DNA of 64,000 nucleotides from Bathynomus jamesi. Its lineage: Eukaryota; Arthropoda; Malacostraca; Isopoda; Cirolanidae. Positions within the stretch are counted from its first letter, which is position 1; every line of letters begins with the position of its first letter. The stretch is taken from contig JAJOZX010009462.1 in NCBI GenBank assembly GCA_023014485.1, positions 89,389-153,388 on the forward strand, given 5' to 3'. The notes under the pieces were generated by a model. The model was not told the origin of the DNA. It ran no database searches and was given only the letters and a program-made list of their open reading frames with translations. Shown one piece after another: positions 1-11,566 of this stretch. A program made the position numbers and the translations under genes.

Positions 1-316
1 GGATCGTTCGAACAGACATGGCTTCCAGCAGCTTGGGATTGTTCTTTTTCAATTGAGATGCTGTAAGTCGAGGGTTCTTCAACACTTCTCTCTTTATGAG
101 GTTATCCGTGGCCTTAGACGTCTTCCTTCGCCTTCCACCACCGAAATTGTGCTTCGGTACGACGTTGGGTGGTAGGCCTCTAGCTGCCACCACCAGCTTC
201 ATGATGGTCGACTTCACCCGACCAGTACGCTCGCATATCGTCTTTATCGGGACGTTTACTTGCCTCCACGCAAGAATACGGGCCTTCTCCTCAACAGAAC
301 AATACTTCCCAGGCAT
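1..316 (-). CDS. Tc1-like transposase, N-terminal DNA-binding part (partial)
   Basis: An uninterrupted minus-strand frame starts with ATG at 316 and runs off the window start, giving about 105 residues. It begins MPGKYCSVEEKARILAW. Residues 1-45 form a helix-turn-helix of the kind that recognises Tc1 inverted repeats. A basic stretch with GGGRRRK follows, then a second helix-turn-helix (NPRLTASQL...SVRTI). The catalytic DDE domain would lie outside the window. No stop or frameshift is present in the visible part, so this copy may be fairly young. The family assignment rests on the paired HTH arrangement and the GRPR/GRRR-type hinge. Confidence 0.8.
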   Translation of the reverse strand, partial: MPGKYCSVEEKARILAWRQVNVPIKTICERTGRVKSTIMKLVVAARGLPPNVVPKHNFGGGRRRKTSKATDNLIKREVLKNPRLTASQLKKNNPKLLEAMSVRTI

Positions 317-598
317 GTCCACTGCACTTTAAGAAAAATAAAGAACACAAATGACTGCACACAAAAATCCAAGAATTCTGGACGCGGTACAGCAGAAACA
401 CAACACCCCCCATGTCACCTCTATCTAAACACTGACAAGTTTTGCCTCTGGGGTAGCATAAAGGGATCGACTAACAACATGCCAGATACTTCCAGACAAA
501 ATATTTTACTCGGTAGCGTGAGAAATGCAAATCGATTTCAGACCACTTTCTCAGCGGAATATCGCACGAAGGTCCAAAGTCATTTTGCGGCGGGTGTA
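1..598 (-). mobile_element. Tc1-like DNA transposon, 5' part, cut by window edge
   Basis: The transposase start lies at 316, and about 280 bp of non-coding terminal sequence runs out to a TA at roughly 597-598. Read on the minus strand, the outer end begins TACACCCGCCGC, as expected for a Tc1/mariner terminus next to its TA target. The other terminus is outside the window. Boundary accuracy is a few bases. Confidence 0.7.
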
Positions 599-605
599 TT
601 CTAGA

Positions 606-790
606 GGTGAGTGATCATTATTTAGTAATTGTGAGCGAAGCTTATCCACTATTGAAGTAAAATGTGCAGTTAAAGAGTCTGCAATAGCAGTATCATCAGT
701 AATTTCTTTATCATCATTTAATTTCTCTCTTGAATTTTTCTTAATTTGTTTTCTGAGGAGACTGTTTATGGTTGTCCAAATCTTTTTCAT
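606..790 (-). pseudogene. LINE linker segment upstream of reverse transcriptase
   Basis: The frame starting at 790 begins MKKIWTTINSLLRKQ and continues through ITDDTAIADSLTAHFTSIVDKL. This resembles the segment between endonuclease and RT in many LINEs, where a W..IN motif precedes a helical region reading roughly iA..fn.yF. The reading frame leaves LINE-like sequence near 606, where the Tc1-like terminus begins. It is a fragment of the 0.6-3.5 kb LINE. Confidence 0.5.
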
Positions 791-1795
791 GTCTCCTTTA
801 TGTTTGGAAAATTGATTGTTATAATAGTTATATTTTGCAATTTTGATTATTTTAGTTAACTTGTTTCTGTATTGAGTATATTGTTTTAGGAATTTTGCTC
901 TATAATTGCAATTTGAATAATTTATCTCTGTTCTTTATTGAAGTGATAATTCCTGGAGTGATCCATGGATTTGCAACACTTTCGGTCAAAACTGTTTTTC
1001 ACCTTAAAGGAAAGCAAATATTAAAAATATGGAATAAGGTGTCATAGAAGAACTGAAACATGATCTGGGTCATTTATAGGTTTGTCACAATCAAATCAAG
1101 TATTTTCTACAGCCCAAATAAATTTTCTTTTGTTAACCTCTGAGAATATTCTGTAATCAATAGTTCTTTTGTCCACAACTTGAACAATGTTATTGAATAT
1201 AGCATAAGTAGGAAAATGATCAGTGATGTTTGTGGTTGTAATTCCAGAATTTATGAGCGTATTGCTATTTACAAATATCAATTGTAGATTCTGTTATTTG
1301 ATTGCCATAATTGCAGACTCGAGTTGGTTTGGTAATAGTATGACTAAGATTGAAGCAATCTCTCACATTTTTAAATTTAATGAATTCTTTCTGATGGCAA
1401 ATTGATGTTGAAGTCACCCGCAACTATGGCATTCAATTTATGGAAGTTGCATAGCCTGTTATTTAAGTGAATTAAAAAGCAATGTAATAATCTATATTAT
1501 ACAGGTTTTTAATACTACTATTTAACCAGGTTTCCATGAGAATTATAACACTAAATTTGACCATATAAGTTTTCAAAAGGGCCAATAAGTAGTTATAGTT
1601 CCTGGGTAAGCTTTGAATGTTTAGATTTAGCACTGAAAGATTTTTATAAATATCTTTTTATAATACAAAGGCATTAAACTTATCCATCGATGAGACCATG
1701 CAATTGCCTACACCAGATTCCTGTTCTAGATTCTTTAAACTGGATAGAGAATTTTTTGGTAATGAATTGAAATGATTAATATCAGCACATATACT

Positions 1796-2614
1796 CAGGG
1801 CTGTGGAGTCGGCACATAAAAAACCGACTCCGACTCCTCAATTTTTTGTCTATCCGACTCTGAAGGTATATTAATTCTAAATCTGCTATGATGATAATTA
1901 CACAAGAGGCATTTCATCACCACCACGTGAAGCATCATCATCTGTGGTCATTGTTACGGTAACTTTGTCTGTAGTAAAGAATCTTGTAAGTGGTGCTTGT
2001 CGTTCAGTAGATTTCTGATCTTTTGTTAACTTTGAAGTAGTTGGAAGGTTTTTATTACTATCTTTCTCAATGACAACTTCTAAAATTTTGGGATGGAAAC
2101 ACTGCAAATGTCTTTTCAAATTTGATGCTCTGGTTGGTGCATTTTTATCAGAGCCAGTAAAACCACTGATTTTTGCTTCACATAATTTTTCATCATCATC
2201 ATCATCATCATCTTCTATCATACACTGACACACAAAATGTTTCCCATCTGTGGTTATTGTAAAATATTAAAAAACTGCAGACTTTGTTGGAGGTGTCTTT
2301 GCCATTGTGAAAGGGGTTTTAGACTTGAAAGTTAAAAACTTATGAAATTTAGAAAGAACTCGAAATTAAATAAGCATTAAAAATAAAAAATATTATCTGA
2401 AAAGAAAAAATGAATTAATGGCATTAGTGTCTGAAATGGAAAACATTGTGTTTATTATTTAAGTGGTTTAACCACCATAGCTGCCAGTGATATCACACAC
2501 AAAAACATATTTTATTAAAATTTATATTGAGGTCGGAGTCGGAGTCGGTATATTTTTACCGACTCCGACTCCAGCACCACCAAAATTGCTTCCGACTCCG
2601 ACTCCACAGCCCTG
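1796..2614. mobile_element. Non-autonomous hAT element with BED finger remnant
   Basis: The termini are CAGGGCTGTGGAGTCGG and its inverse, with repeated GGAGTCGG subterminal motifs at both ends, a well-known hAT end type. An exact 8-bp target duplication, CATATACT, lies at 1,788-1,795 and 2,615-2,622. The 819-bp interior keeps only the N-terminal part of a transposase on the minus strand. The element sits inside the decayed LINE. Confidence 0.9.
1898..2233 (-). pseudogene. hAT transposase N-terminus (BED zinc finger), truncated
   Basis: The 111-residue frame begins MCQCMIEDDDDDDDEKLCE and contains NAPTRASNLKRHLQCFHPK, the second half of a BED zinc finger (Cys pair upstream, His...His downstream). 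The acidic run comes from a CAT trinucleotide repeat at 2,191-2,213 on the plus strand. The catalytic and dimerisation domains are absent, so the protein could at most bind DNA. It lies inside the 8-bp-TSD hAT derivative. Confidence 0.65.
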
Positions 2615-2884
2615 CATATACTATGAAAGTCTTTATCGATGAAAGCCATTTAAACAGTAGTTCTCAAACAATTTCACTAAATACAGAATACCGGAATAAG
2701 GAGTTACTGCCCAGTTGAGCCAAGAATGGGAAAGTGAACTGATGAAATTGTATGCGGATTTTTCATCCTTTCAGCTTTCTTCTGTTTTTTAGTATTAAAT
2801 TTCTGAGTTTCATCCTCACATATTACTTTTATAGCTGAAGTGGGCATCTTGGATTTAGTTGTCTTTAACTCTAGAATTTGCTTT

Positions 2885-3393
2885 TTATGGTGAAATTTGT
2901 TTTTTTAATCTAAAAGCGCTTTTGATCTTAATATTCCCCAAATTCAGTGTATCTTTTATTATGTCCTCCACCTTTTTCTTCATTTCACTATTTGTTTCTC
3001 TCTTCATTTCAGGTACCCCTATTATGATTAAGTTATTGGCAAGTGAATTATCATTTAAGATGTTTAATTTATTCCTAATTGAATTGTGCTCATTTTTTAT
3101 CATCTCCATGCTACGATTATTTTTAGTAAGCAAGTTTAGACTAGTTAAAATCCTTTATCTCATCATGTGCATAGTGAGTGCTCTTTTTTGAGCTCTATAT
3201 TTCTATATTTCAGTTTTGCATTGTCCCTCTTTAACAATTCATTATTATGTTGCACAACTTTTATTACTGCCTCAAGGTCTTTGATTACACTATTACTTTG
3301 TACTAAGTCAAAGAGGGAATTGTACTTATTTGCTAGGTCCTTCATTTCACATTTCAGGGCATTTACCTGACCTTTGGAAGCCATTTTGAACAA
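2885..3393 (-). pseudogene. LINE ORF1-like coiled-coil protein, frameshifted
   Basis: Two overlapping minus-strand frames (3,393-3,163 and 3,133-2,885) together look like a LINE ORF1. The first begins MFKMASKGQVNALKCEMKDL and is a leucine- and glutamate/lysine-rich coiled coil. The second carries NNLIIIGVPE followed by VEDIIKDTL and AFRL, the usual pattern of the RNA-binding domain in trimeric LINE ORF1 proteins. A frameshift separates them near 3,140. The role would be RNA chaperoning during target-primed reverse transcription. Confidence 0.55.
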
Positions 3394-3470
3394 TTTATGG
3401 GGTTAAAATTCACTCATTCATTCATTTGTTCATACGTTTAAAGGTCTCCCTCGTTCAGTTGTTTTTATAC

Positions 3471-3900
3471 TCATTACTTCAAGGTCACTGCTTGCCACCT
3501 TGTAGGACTATAAAGGTAGTGCTGGATGTTGCTAGAAAATTTTGAAGATATATTTTATGTAATATTATTAGTTAAGTATTGCAGTTTATCTGATGAGATT
3601 GTAACGGTAAGCTTGGCACATTCACAAATTTTAGTGGAGAAGTAACACAATGGTTCACTGACTTTAAACACTTAATTTTGATAGGAAGAAGGAGCATGAA
3701 ACTGACAAGCATCACCGGCACTGGCTTTTACTGTCACTGATCATTGACCATCAGCATTGGGCAGTATCTGAGGAGCTATTCTAACTCTACAACAGCTCCA
3801 GTTTATGAACACCACACCACAAGAGTAACTCAAACTTCTATAACCAAACTAGTATGACAGAAGAACTAGACACTGAAAGAATACCAGCCATGTTAATTGC
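3471..3900. other. Unassigned spacer
   Basis: AT-rich sequence with no open frame, inverted termini or recognisable domain. It probably represents 5' parts of the decayed LINE copies on either side. Confidence 0.3.
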
Positions 3901-4400
3901 TAGGAAAAGTCACAAAAAATTTGTCCTAGAACAATAAGCCAAACATGCAGAAGAATGGGAACAACACCAAAGGGCTGGAAAATGCTATCAAGAACTCCAG
4001 AAGGACTGCATGAATAAAGAAGGATCACTGGAATGGCTAAGGAGAGGAGTTCTGCTGTATGATGGAGAATAGTTAATACTGGGTCCCCAATATCTTGCAC
4101 CCTGAACAAATACATTTAAAAAAATGGCTGGACTCAGTAATAATGAAGGTATAGATTCTGTCATGCTGAGGTGGAAAGTGTTGGCCATCAAATATAATGA
4201 CAAAATCATTCCTACAGGAAGATGTATCCAAAACAGAGCCATGAGCCCTGATATAGTAATGTGGGACAGAGAGAAAAGAAAGGGACTTTGTTGGACTAAA
4301 CCAAGTAGAAAGGAGAAAGATAACCAAATACCAAGATCTAAATAGAACCTAGTTGCTATATGAAATAGAAATAATACCAGTGATAATGAGAGCAACTGGG
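3900..4400 (+). pseudogene. R4/Dong-like LINE, 3' part (copy A)
   Basis: The plus strand near 4,020-4,210 reads approximately LKRGVLLYDGE, then FKKMAGLSNNEG and RWKVLAIKYNDK. The same arrangement occurs in copy C at 10,500-10,640 (RGVLIFDGE...KKMAGLSPDD). In R2/R4-type LINEs this stretch lies downstream of the RT and leads into the zinc-binding and endonuclease region. Stops and frameshifts interrupt every frame. Confidence 0.45.
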
Positions 4401-5097
4401 CTGCTCAAAAAAAAATTTAAATCTATCTATAACAGATACCTAAAAACCCAACAGCTCCAGAGATGTAACTGGAAACAATTCAGGGTAGTGTCACTATCTT
4501 GAAAAGAGCCCTTGGAAGCATCGTTAACAGATAAACACAGATCTGGTTTTGACCCTGGGCTGGGGTCCCCAGAATGTGAAAAAAAAAAGCCAAAAGAATA
4601 TAAGCCAGAAAAGAGGAGAACCTTTTAAATGTGAGATTTGTTCTTACACTACAGCATGGAAATGTCATCTTCAAGAGCATTTAAGAGTTCCTAAATTAAA
4701 TTAAAATATTAACTTAACAGATAAAGAACAGATGAGGTAAAAAGCTAAAAACAAAATTTATTTGCAAAGACCCCAAGTGCTCTTTATAAAAATCTAATAT
4801 GAGAAAGCATAAAAGTAAAGCAACAACTGCCAGACCAAAATGCCCTGGATAACTACTGGAGGCAACTTTTCCAAGGTAGTGCAACACAAGAATGAAACTG
4901 ATTTGATAGAGGAAGTGAGAGGTTAATAGAGGTAAACAACAAATAGAAAATATCACCATAATAGAAAACAAATATAGATCAAATCTGGCAAACTTTACCC
5001 ACTTCAAAAGTTGAGGAACAGACTAGCTCCCAAAACTTTTGGATTGAACAGACTACTCCACTACACAAGTATTATAAATAGGCATTTCAACAAATGC

Positions 5098-6200
5098 TAA
5101 ATGGTGAGGAAGATGCCCCAGAATGGGTGACAGGGAACACTGTTCTAGTACCAAAGTCATAAGAAATTCACCTACCCCCAAAAGTATAGGCCTATCTCTT
5201 GTTTACTTACTACATATAAATTATTGACTAATAATAGCAGATCACATATACAGCTACCTTATAGAGAACAATTACCTAGAATAAGAAGAGAAAGGGTGTA
5301 GAAGAAGATGCCTCAGAACCAAGGATGAGCTTCTGATCAACCAAACTATAATTGAAGATTGTAAGAAACGATGGAGAAATGGTGGATTTTAGAATGTATG
5401 AAGGTATACAATACAGACAATAAGACAATACATTTTCTAAGCAGAAGAATGGAGAATGAATGTAACCCTAACCCATGAACAGAGCCAAATCAAATTAGAG
5501 GATGTCCATATCCAAAGAGGTATTTTTCAGGGTAACAGTTTGTTACCTCTGTTTTATTGCCTCACTCCGAACCCCTTAAACAAACTTCTGAAAAGAAGCA
5601 ACAGGGGCTGCAACCTGTCAGAGGGAAGACAGACAGATCCAACTATCAAGAATGACTGGAATCCCCATGCATTAGATAAATAATACCTTTCAGAACTGAA
5701 GCTGTAGGAATAATGAAAAAATTTGAACTATCTGGAGGATATTAAAGTATCAGTAGCAAATGGTGAAGTACAAATTGAGGCATTAAGGGGAACAGTAACA
5801 ATTTTGAAAAGAACGCTCAGGATTAACTTGTATCAGTGAGCATTGCATAGACAAAGATAAGTTGCTAGAATGGCTAAAAAGAGAAATTGAAATTTGATAG
5901 AGGATGATAATACAAGCACAAGATCAAATTTACTACACAAATTGATTTAAAAAAAAAGTGAGGGATCTCCAACAAACATTATCAGCTACCTGATATGAGG
6001 GTGCCAAATCCCCTTGACAGATGACCACTGTACAAAGAGAAATGACAGAATATGTAGTTTTTACTATAATGGAAAATTTGCAAAAATAGTGCATAGCAGC
6101 TAATGAACAATCCTGAAAGCATAAGCTCCAACCAACCATAGGAAATGACACTCAACATATTTCATGACAGTGATAGCACAAAGAGGACTGATTGAAAATG
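5098..6200 (+). pseudogene. R4/Dong-like LINE reverse transcriptase (copy B), decayed
   Basis: Plus-strand fragments run in reverse transcriptase order. Near 5,098-5,160 the frame reads EWVTGNTVLVPKS, then KYRPISCLLTTYKLLT (RT motifs 0-1), then an open piece at 5,456-5,683 containing RGIFQGNSLLP (motif B: G.fQGdsLSP). Downstream, around 5,880-6,060, sequence resembles the post-RT domain (QAQDQ-like motif). The RGIFQGDSL signature and GCxRxxxGTKD-like spacing fit the R4/Dong group with restriction-like endonucleases. Multiple stops make this a dead copy. Confidence 0.6.
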
Positions 6201-6455
6201 GGGCAGTGAAGTCTGACATTATCAAAGTATAAAAGGGAAAGAAAAGCAAAATATCATGCATAAACAGAGCAGAGAGAGAAAAGGAACATTACATAATAAT
6301 AAATATAACACCAGCAACAGGTATAGTAAAATAAAACTTGTCATAGTAACTGGACCAGATAGCAGGTAGACCATTGACACTGGGAGTACAGATGCAATCT
6401 GAGAAACTTAAACCACCTTCAAATGTGCCTTTGGGAGTAAATTGGAGTCTAATGA
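6201..6455. other. Unassigned spacer between LINE copies
   Basis: A-rich sequence with only short open frames. I see no termini or domains. Confidence 0.3.
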
Positions 6456-7559
6456 CACTTGTCCAACTCTTGGCAAAAGTTTGTGTCATTGAACTTAATT
6501 GTAAAAGAATATAAAGCAACTGAGAAAAACAGTGTGTATGAGAAAAAGCATTTAAATATGGGATATGTTCCACACTGCAGCGCAGTAAATGAGCAAGTAA
6601 TCTTGGAAGTTTCATCCATTGAAACTAGGCCACCACAGGCAGAAAGGAATATTAGAGAGAGAAAGAATAGAAACTAAGGCAAATAACACAAAGTATATTG
6701 AGGAAAAAGGTTTAGTTGGTATCAAAATTTAAAAGATCATAGAGATGTTTCAGAATAAATGAAGTGAAAAGGAAAAAAAAAGACATTTGCAGAAGACCTA
6801 TCAAAACTGTACAGGGAGTTTAGAAAGGATAAACTGAAGTTACAACATCCCTCCAAAAAGAATTAGTCAAGCAGTTCTGGAAGAGTATTCATGAGAATGA
6901 GGGTCCTGACACAATGAAGATGCAAATTGAGAATAGTGAGGGGAGGAGGTGAGGATATCAAACAAATGAAAATAGAAGAAATAATGACACCAGAGATTAA
7001 TAGGGAAAGTAAAGTACTAGGCCAGAAAAAAAAATTGTGGCTTAAGAAATTAACATCACTGAAAGAACAACAAAATGATTAATTAACTAAGGGAAAAAGA
7101 AATATTAGGGTAGAATGGATCCTGAATGGATGACCAAAGGGAAGAAATTATCAAAATCTGAGGAATTACACATTGTGGTGGTAGGAAATATTTAGACCAG
7201 GATTAGGCCCTACATTTCATAATTCCATATAAATAATTATAGTAAACATTACCTTAACTTACTGTTGTATAGTTCTTTGAGTATTGGCTTGGGCTGCATC
7301 ATATCCAATGTTGCAACACTGCCTCTTGTTGATCATTGAGTTGGTAGTTGGACGTAGTGACTTGTGGTTTGGATCCCATGTAAAGCCATAGGTTCCTCTC
7401 CATCACATGATGATGTTTCAAAGGAAGTAAAACAACCCAATCATTACATTATGTACTTGTTCAACAAATACAGGCCAATTGGATTGTCTTCCAACCATGT
7501 ATAAAATACTAACCAGGGAATTAACTGATCATGTGCATGAACATATGCGAGAAAATTAA

Positions 7560-7800
7560 ATAATGAATGTGGAACAAAAAGGCTGCAGTAGGGGGGACTC
7601 ATGGAACAAAGGACCAGATACTGATAAATAAGATCAGAATAGAAAAGTGTAGAAAAAATCAGGGAACTTGGAAGATGATGTGGATATACTGTAAGAAGGC
7701 TTATGACAGTGAACTGCATTCATGGACTAAGGAAGTATTAAAAATTTATAAAACCAATCCTTTAATAAGAAACTATTTACAAAATATGAAGTCTAATTGA
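7560..7800 (+). pseudogene. R4/Dong-like RT motif A region (copy C)
   Basis: The 77-residue frame reads GTKDQILINKIRIEKCRKN, then CKKAYDSELHSW. In intact relatives this is GTKDqLliDk...yKKAyDSvPHsWi, where the first catalytic Asp of the RT is the D of AYDS. The Asp is kept here, but the frame ends shortly after. Confidence 0.6.
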
Positions 7801-8014
7801 AATGATGGAAATAATTATATTTCGAGGAGACTCCATGTCACACAACTTATTCATAAGGGCTATAAACCCATTATGTGATCCAACTTATAACTTAAGAAAT
7901 GGATAAAAAGGAAAATGGAGAGAACTGGGAAGCCCATATATGTACTGTATCCTCATTTCTCTATGGATGACCCAAAATTGTGTCCCAAATAAAGAAGAAT
8001 CAATTAGGCAAGTA

Positions 8015-9405
8015 CAGTGCCCGCGAAAAGTATCCGATCACCCTTGAAATTTGTATTTTTTACATAAAAAACAATGTTTAAATGTATACTAACCTTATAT
8101 TAGTATTTTGTCATCTGTCCTTTGGTTTGGATGACTTGTTCTAGACGTTTTGGCATGGATTTAATCAAGTTTTGACAAACTTCCACTGATATTTCCTTGC
8201 ACCATACCTTTTTGATGGCCTCTTGTAATTTTTCGACTGAGCCAGTGTCGTGGCATTCAACCTTATTTTTTATTATTAGCCACAGATTTTCTATCGGATT
8301 GAGATCTGGACTATTACCAGGCCAATCCAAAATATCAAATTTATTGTCAGTAATCCATTTTGTCACTATTTTGGCCCTGTGACATGGTGCACCATCATGC
8401 ATGTATGTTTTTGTCCTTTGGATTGCCATTGCCATTGGAAGTTTATCCTGTAGCATTGCTAAATACCGTGCACCATTCATAGTTGTGTTCTTCGGAAGAA
8501 AATATAAGTTTCCACGCCCATAGTAACCGAAACAACCCCAAACCATCACACTTGGAGGGTTTCATTGTCTTTAGGGTGTATTTAGGGTCCATCCTATTTG
8601 AGCCAATAGGCCGGCGAACCTTTTTTGGACAACTTCTGAATGTCAAAAATGTCGACTCATCGCTAAATAAAACCTTCTTCCAGTCATCAACAGTCCAATG
8701 AATGTATTTTTTACAAAATGCGACACGTTTTTTACGCATTTTTTCATTAATGAACGGTTTCTTAGCAGCATGGCGAGATGGTAATCCGAGTTCTTTTTGG
8801 AGCCGCTCCTGGATAGTTTGTTCAGAAACACCAGATAACAAATTATTCATATTAAATTTTATTTCTTTCGCAGTTATTGTTGGGTTTTTCAATACTAAAC
8901 GTTTCATAAGTTTGTCTGTTCGCGAATTTGTTTTTCTCGGTCTGCCAGATCGTTTTTTAGGGACTGGCGTGGTTAGGCCACCATTGTTCTTAGCCCGTGA
9001 AACCCATAAATTAACGGTACTTTGGGATATGTTTAATTCCTTAGCTATCTGTCTCTGTGATTTCCCACATGCATGCAAAGCAACAATAGCACCTCGACAA
9101 TCACTCTTAAGTTGTTTTTAGCACACATTATATATAAATTTTATTTACACCACTTTCTGAAAAAAAAAAAAAATATCAAGAAATTTACACAAACAGTGAA
9201 ATCTGACAAATTTGAGACACAGCCACCCGCAACGAAGGCTACCAGAACACTAATTTGAGAATGCGTTGGATAGCTCTCATATCAGCGAGCAACCTCAAAG
9301 TTACCAGATGTCGCTAGAACAAATAGAAAGTGAATTACGTGTCTCTGAATATCAAGGGAAAATATTGTATTTTCTTGAGTGATCGGATACTTTTCGCGGG
9401 CACTG
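8015..9405 (-). mobile_element. Near-complete Tc1-like DNA transposon
   Basis: Perfect-looking terminal inverted repeats CAGTGCCCGCGAAAAGTATC (8,015) and its complement ending at 9,405 are flanked by TA on both sides (8,013-8,014 and 9,406-9,407). The 1,391-bp length is close to normal for Tc1-type elements of 1.3-1.7 kb. It inserted into LINE copy C between its RT and post-RT segments. Confidence 0.95.
8100..9078 (-). pseudogene. Tc1-like DD34E transposase, one frameshift
   Basis: The first frame (9,078-8,443) starts MHACGKSQRQIAKELNIS and has a Tc1 helix-turn-helix, the hinge KKRSGRPRK and a second HTH. The catalytic domain begins with KVLFSDEST, giving the first Asp. The second frame (8,549-8,100) supplies MMVWGCFGYY, the second Asp in MHDGAPCH and the Glu in SPDLNPIENLW. 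I count 34 residues between the second Asp and the Glu. A single frameshift between 8,549 and 8,443 separates the two, so all three catalytic residues survive. The true start may lie upstream of 9,078, close to 9,120. Role: cut-and-paste excision and TA-targeted insertion. Confidence 0.9.
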
Positions 9406-9813
9406 TAAAAGTGGTGAAAAATTTGGGGATGACATCTGCATGGAAGTAGGACTGTAGAAAATATGCTACACCTAGCCATGGAAAGAGAAAAATAAATACA
9501 AATATTTAGAAATAGATAAGTCAGAAAAAAGGTAAATGAGAGTGTAAGGAAAACTAAATAAGGAATTTATGTGAAGAGTGAAGTTAATATTAATGTCTCA
9601 GTTAAATAGTAGAAATAAAATAACAGTGATAAACACATTGCAACTACAGTAATTTCTTATAGCTTTGGCATAATAGATTGGTATCAAGGGAAGGGTAAGT
9701 TAGACTAAGAAAATTATTGTATGCTCATAAAGTTGTACAAAAGCAAGCATACATCAAAGTTTTATTTCATACAGAAAGAGGTGGGGGTGGGGATGAATTT
9801 AATACAGCTAGAC

Positions 9814-10052
9814 CAGCGCTGTCCAACTGGTGGCCTGCGGAATGAAATTTTGCCAAATTTCATTTCTGAATTTTTTTCCCTATTTTGTCATTTCTAGTAG
9901 GTAGAACAACATTCAGCGGGTTCCTAAGTCGTATTAACCAATGGTGTATGATTATAGGCCTACAATTTTACTTTAATAAGTGTAATTGTGGCCCACCATC
10001 TAACTCTTGTAAACATCTTGGCCCGCGGCTTTATAGAAGTTGGACAGCACTG
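9814..10052. mobile_element. 239-bp hAT-type MITE
   Basis: Termini CAGCGCTGTCCAACT and its imperfect complement AGTTGGACAGCACTG are flanked by an exact 8-bp target duplication AGCTAGAC (9,806-9,813 and 10,053-10,060). There is no coding capacity. It lies in the post-RT part of LINE copy C. Confidence 0.92.
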
Positions 10053-10813
10053 AGCTAGACCAAGCCCACAGAATAGCAATAATTGGTATGAGTTAGAGAG
10101 TGATAATTCAAAAATAAATGGAACTTAGAGCAAAGAGGAGGAAAATCTACTAAGAGATTCTATTGCAATAAAGGTCCATGATTACAAGGAGACATTAGGA
10201 ATGAATTAAGATATACCAGCCAACAATACAAGTAGGAACAGTTCAAAGAAAGGTATAAAAATGAAGTATATACATAGAAATGAGAGAAAATGGATGGGAA
10301 GATAATAGCTATAAGAGGCATTAAAAACAGTTATAATGCCCCATTTATAGACCTAATTTAACTTGGCAAACCACGAAAGTAGCTAGGAAAATAATTAGTT
10401 AATTACAAAAAAAAAGAAAAAATTGAAGCCTGGAAGAAGAACCCAGAGCAGGAAGATTTGCTGAAGAGTTGGAAGAGTAGCAATACATTGACAAAGAAAA
10501 ATTATTGAAGTGACTTAGTGGAGGGGTGCTGATATTTGATGGAGAAACATTAAAAAGAGTTGCATAAGATCAAGCTTTTAAAATAAATGGGGTTAAGAAA
10601 ATGGCAGGGCTATCACCTGATGACAATTGCTTGTTTTTTTGCCATCATGGCATAAAGAGTACCACTACGACAAACTTTATTACAGACTCAACAGGTACAA
10701 ACATTATACAGTACAAGTGGTCCATAGTAAGTTAAGAGATAGTTGTCAAGCAGTGACTATGTAGGCTAATGGAACACTATAAATAATGATATATAAATTA
10801 AATCATATATATA

Positions 10814-11566
10814 CAGGGTGGGCCGTAAGTTTCCATACATAGGAAAAATAAACATTTTTTTATGGACAACCATTTTTATTTATATAATATGCTCTACATG
10901 GTTGCCATTGTTTTGAAAACACATTTCAATACGTGTTCCCCACTGTTGATGAACATGCATTAGCACAGTTGACGTTATGCTTGTAATGGCGTTGGTGATA
11001 CGTTCCTTTAGATGATTTATGTCTCGTATCTTTTCCTGATACACCATGGCCTTCAAGTGCCCCCAAAGATAGAAATCAAGGGGGGTGAGATCTGGGGATC
11101 TGGGAGGCCACTCCACAGGACCACGCCGACCAATCCAAGCATCCGGAAACTGCTGATCCAAATACCGATGCACGTGAAGACCATAATGAGGTGGAGCTCC
11201 ATCTTGCTAGAAGTAAACTGGGAAGTTACCTTCCTCGTTTAGCAGGGATGGGAAAATCTCTTCTTGCAACATGTTAAGATACCTTTCGGCATTAAGATTT
11301 CCACTGACAAAAATTGGTCCAATAATTCTGTCACCCCATATCCCGGCCCACACCATCACTTTACCGGCACCTTGCATCTTCGTCGGACTCAGCCAGTTAG
11401 GGTTAGCATTACTCCAATAACGTATGTTTTGCCGATTAACCTCTCCATTGACATAAACATTTGCTTCATCAGTAAACAAGATCTTACACGCATATTCTTA
11501 GGGTATCTGAAACATAAAAACAAACGTTTAATTTTTCTTATGTATGGAAACTTACGGCCCACCCTG
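10814..11566 (-). mobile_element. Internally truncated mariner-type element
   Basis: Inverted termini CAGGGTGGGCCGTAAGTTTC and its complement lie at 10,814 and 11,566, flanked by TA. At 753 bp it is about half of full length. The transposase N-terminus with both HTH motifs is missing, while the catalytic half remains. Confidence 0.92.
10880..11479 (-). pseudogene. Mariner/IS630-type transposase, catalytic half, frameshifted
   Basis: The frame 11,479-11,207 begins MFTDEANVYVNGEVNRQN, and its FTDEA supplies the first catalytic Asp. KVMVWAGIWGD follows. The frame 11,173-10,880 supplies HRYLDQQFPDAWIGRRG and RSPDLTPLDFYLWG, with the third catalytic Asp in PLDF. The second Asp motif falls at the break near 11,190-11,210 (a DGAPPH-like sequence is visible in another frame), so one frameshift or stop separates the halves. 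The DNA-binding N-terminus is deleted. Confidence 0.85.

Larger units (their letters stand above)
600..3470 (-). mobile_element. Decayed non-LTR retrotransposon (ORF1 + endonuclease remnants)
   Basis: Minus-strand pieces occur in LINE order: ORF1-like coiled coil at 3,393-2,885, apurinic-type endonuclease remnants (about 2.8-1.1 kb, including a TTNITDHFP motif near 1,200 that resembles the conserved C-terminal SDH of EEP nucleases), then the endonuclease-RT linker at 790-606. The reverse transcriptase itself is missing, and the element stops where the Tc1-like element ends near 600. A hAT derivative interrupts it at 1,796-2,614. Stops and frameshifts are frequent, so I give no intact protein. 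Confidence 0.6.
6459..10760 (+). mobile_element. R4/Dong-like LINE copy C, interrupted by two DNA transposons
   Basis: Colinear remnants on the plus strand: an N-terminal piece at 6,459-6,677; an FWKSIHENEG motif near 6,870, the segment before RT; NKYRPIGLSS near 7,460; KAYDSELHSW (RT motif A region) at 7,700; GDDICMEVGL near 9,425, matching the dI.MqFGLdKC motif; VISYSFGIIDW near 9,640; then RGVLIFDGE near 10,520. A Tc1-like element (8,015-9,405) and a 239-bp MITE (9,814-10,052) interrupt the order cleanly. Every frame is broken. Confidence 0.6.

Noticed and set aside
4124..4345. A 73-codon open frame as a small gene
   Set aside because: It is better explained as part of a decayed R4/Dong-like LINE that recurs near 10.5 kb.
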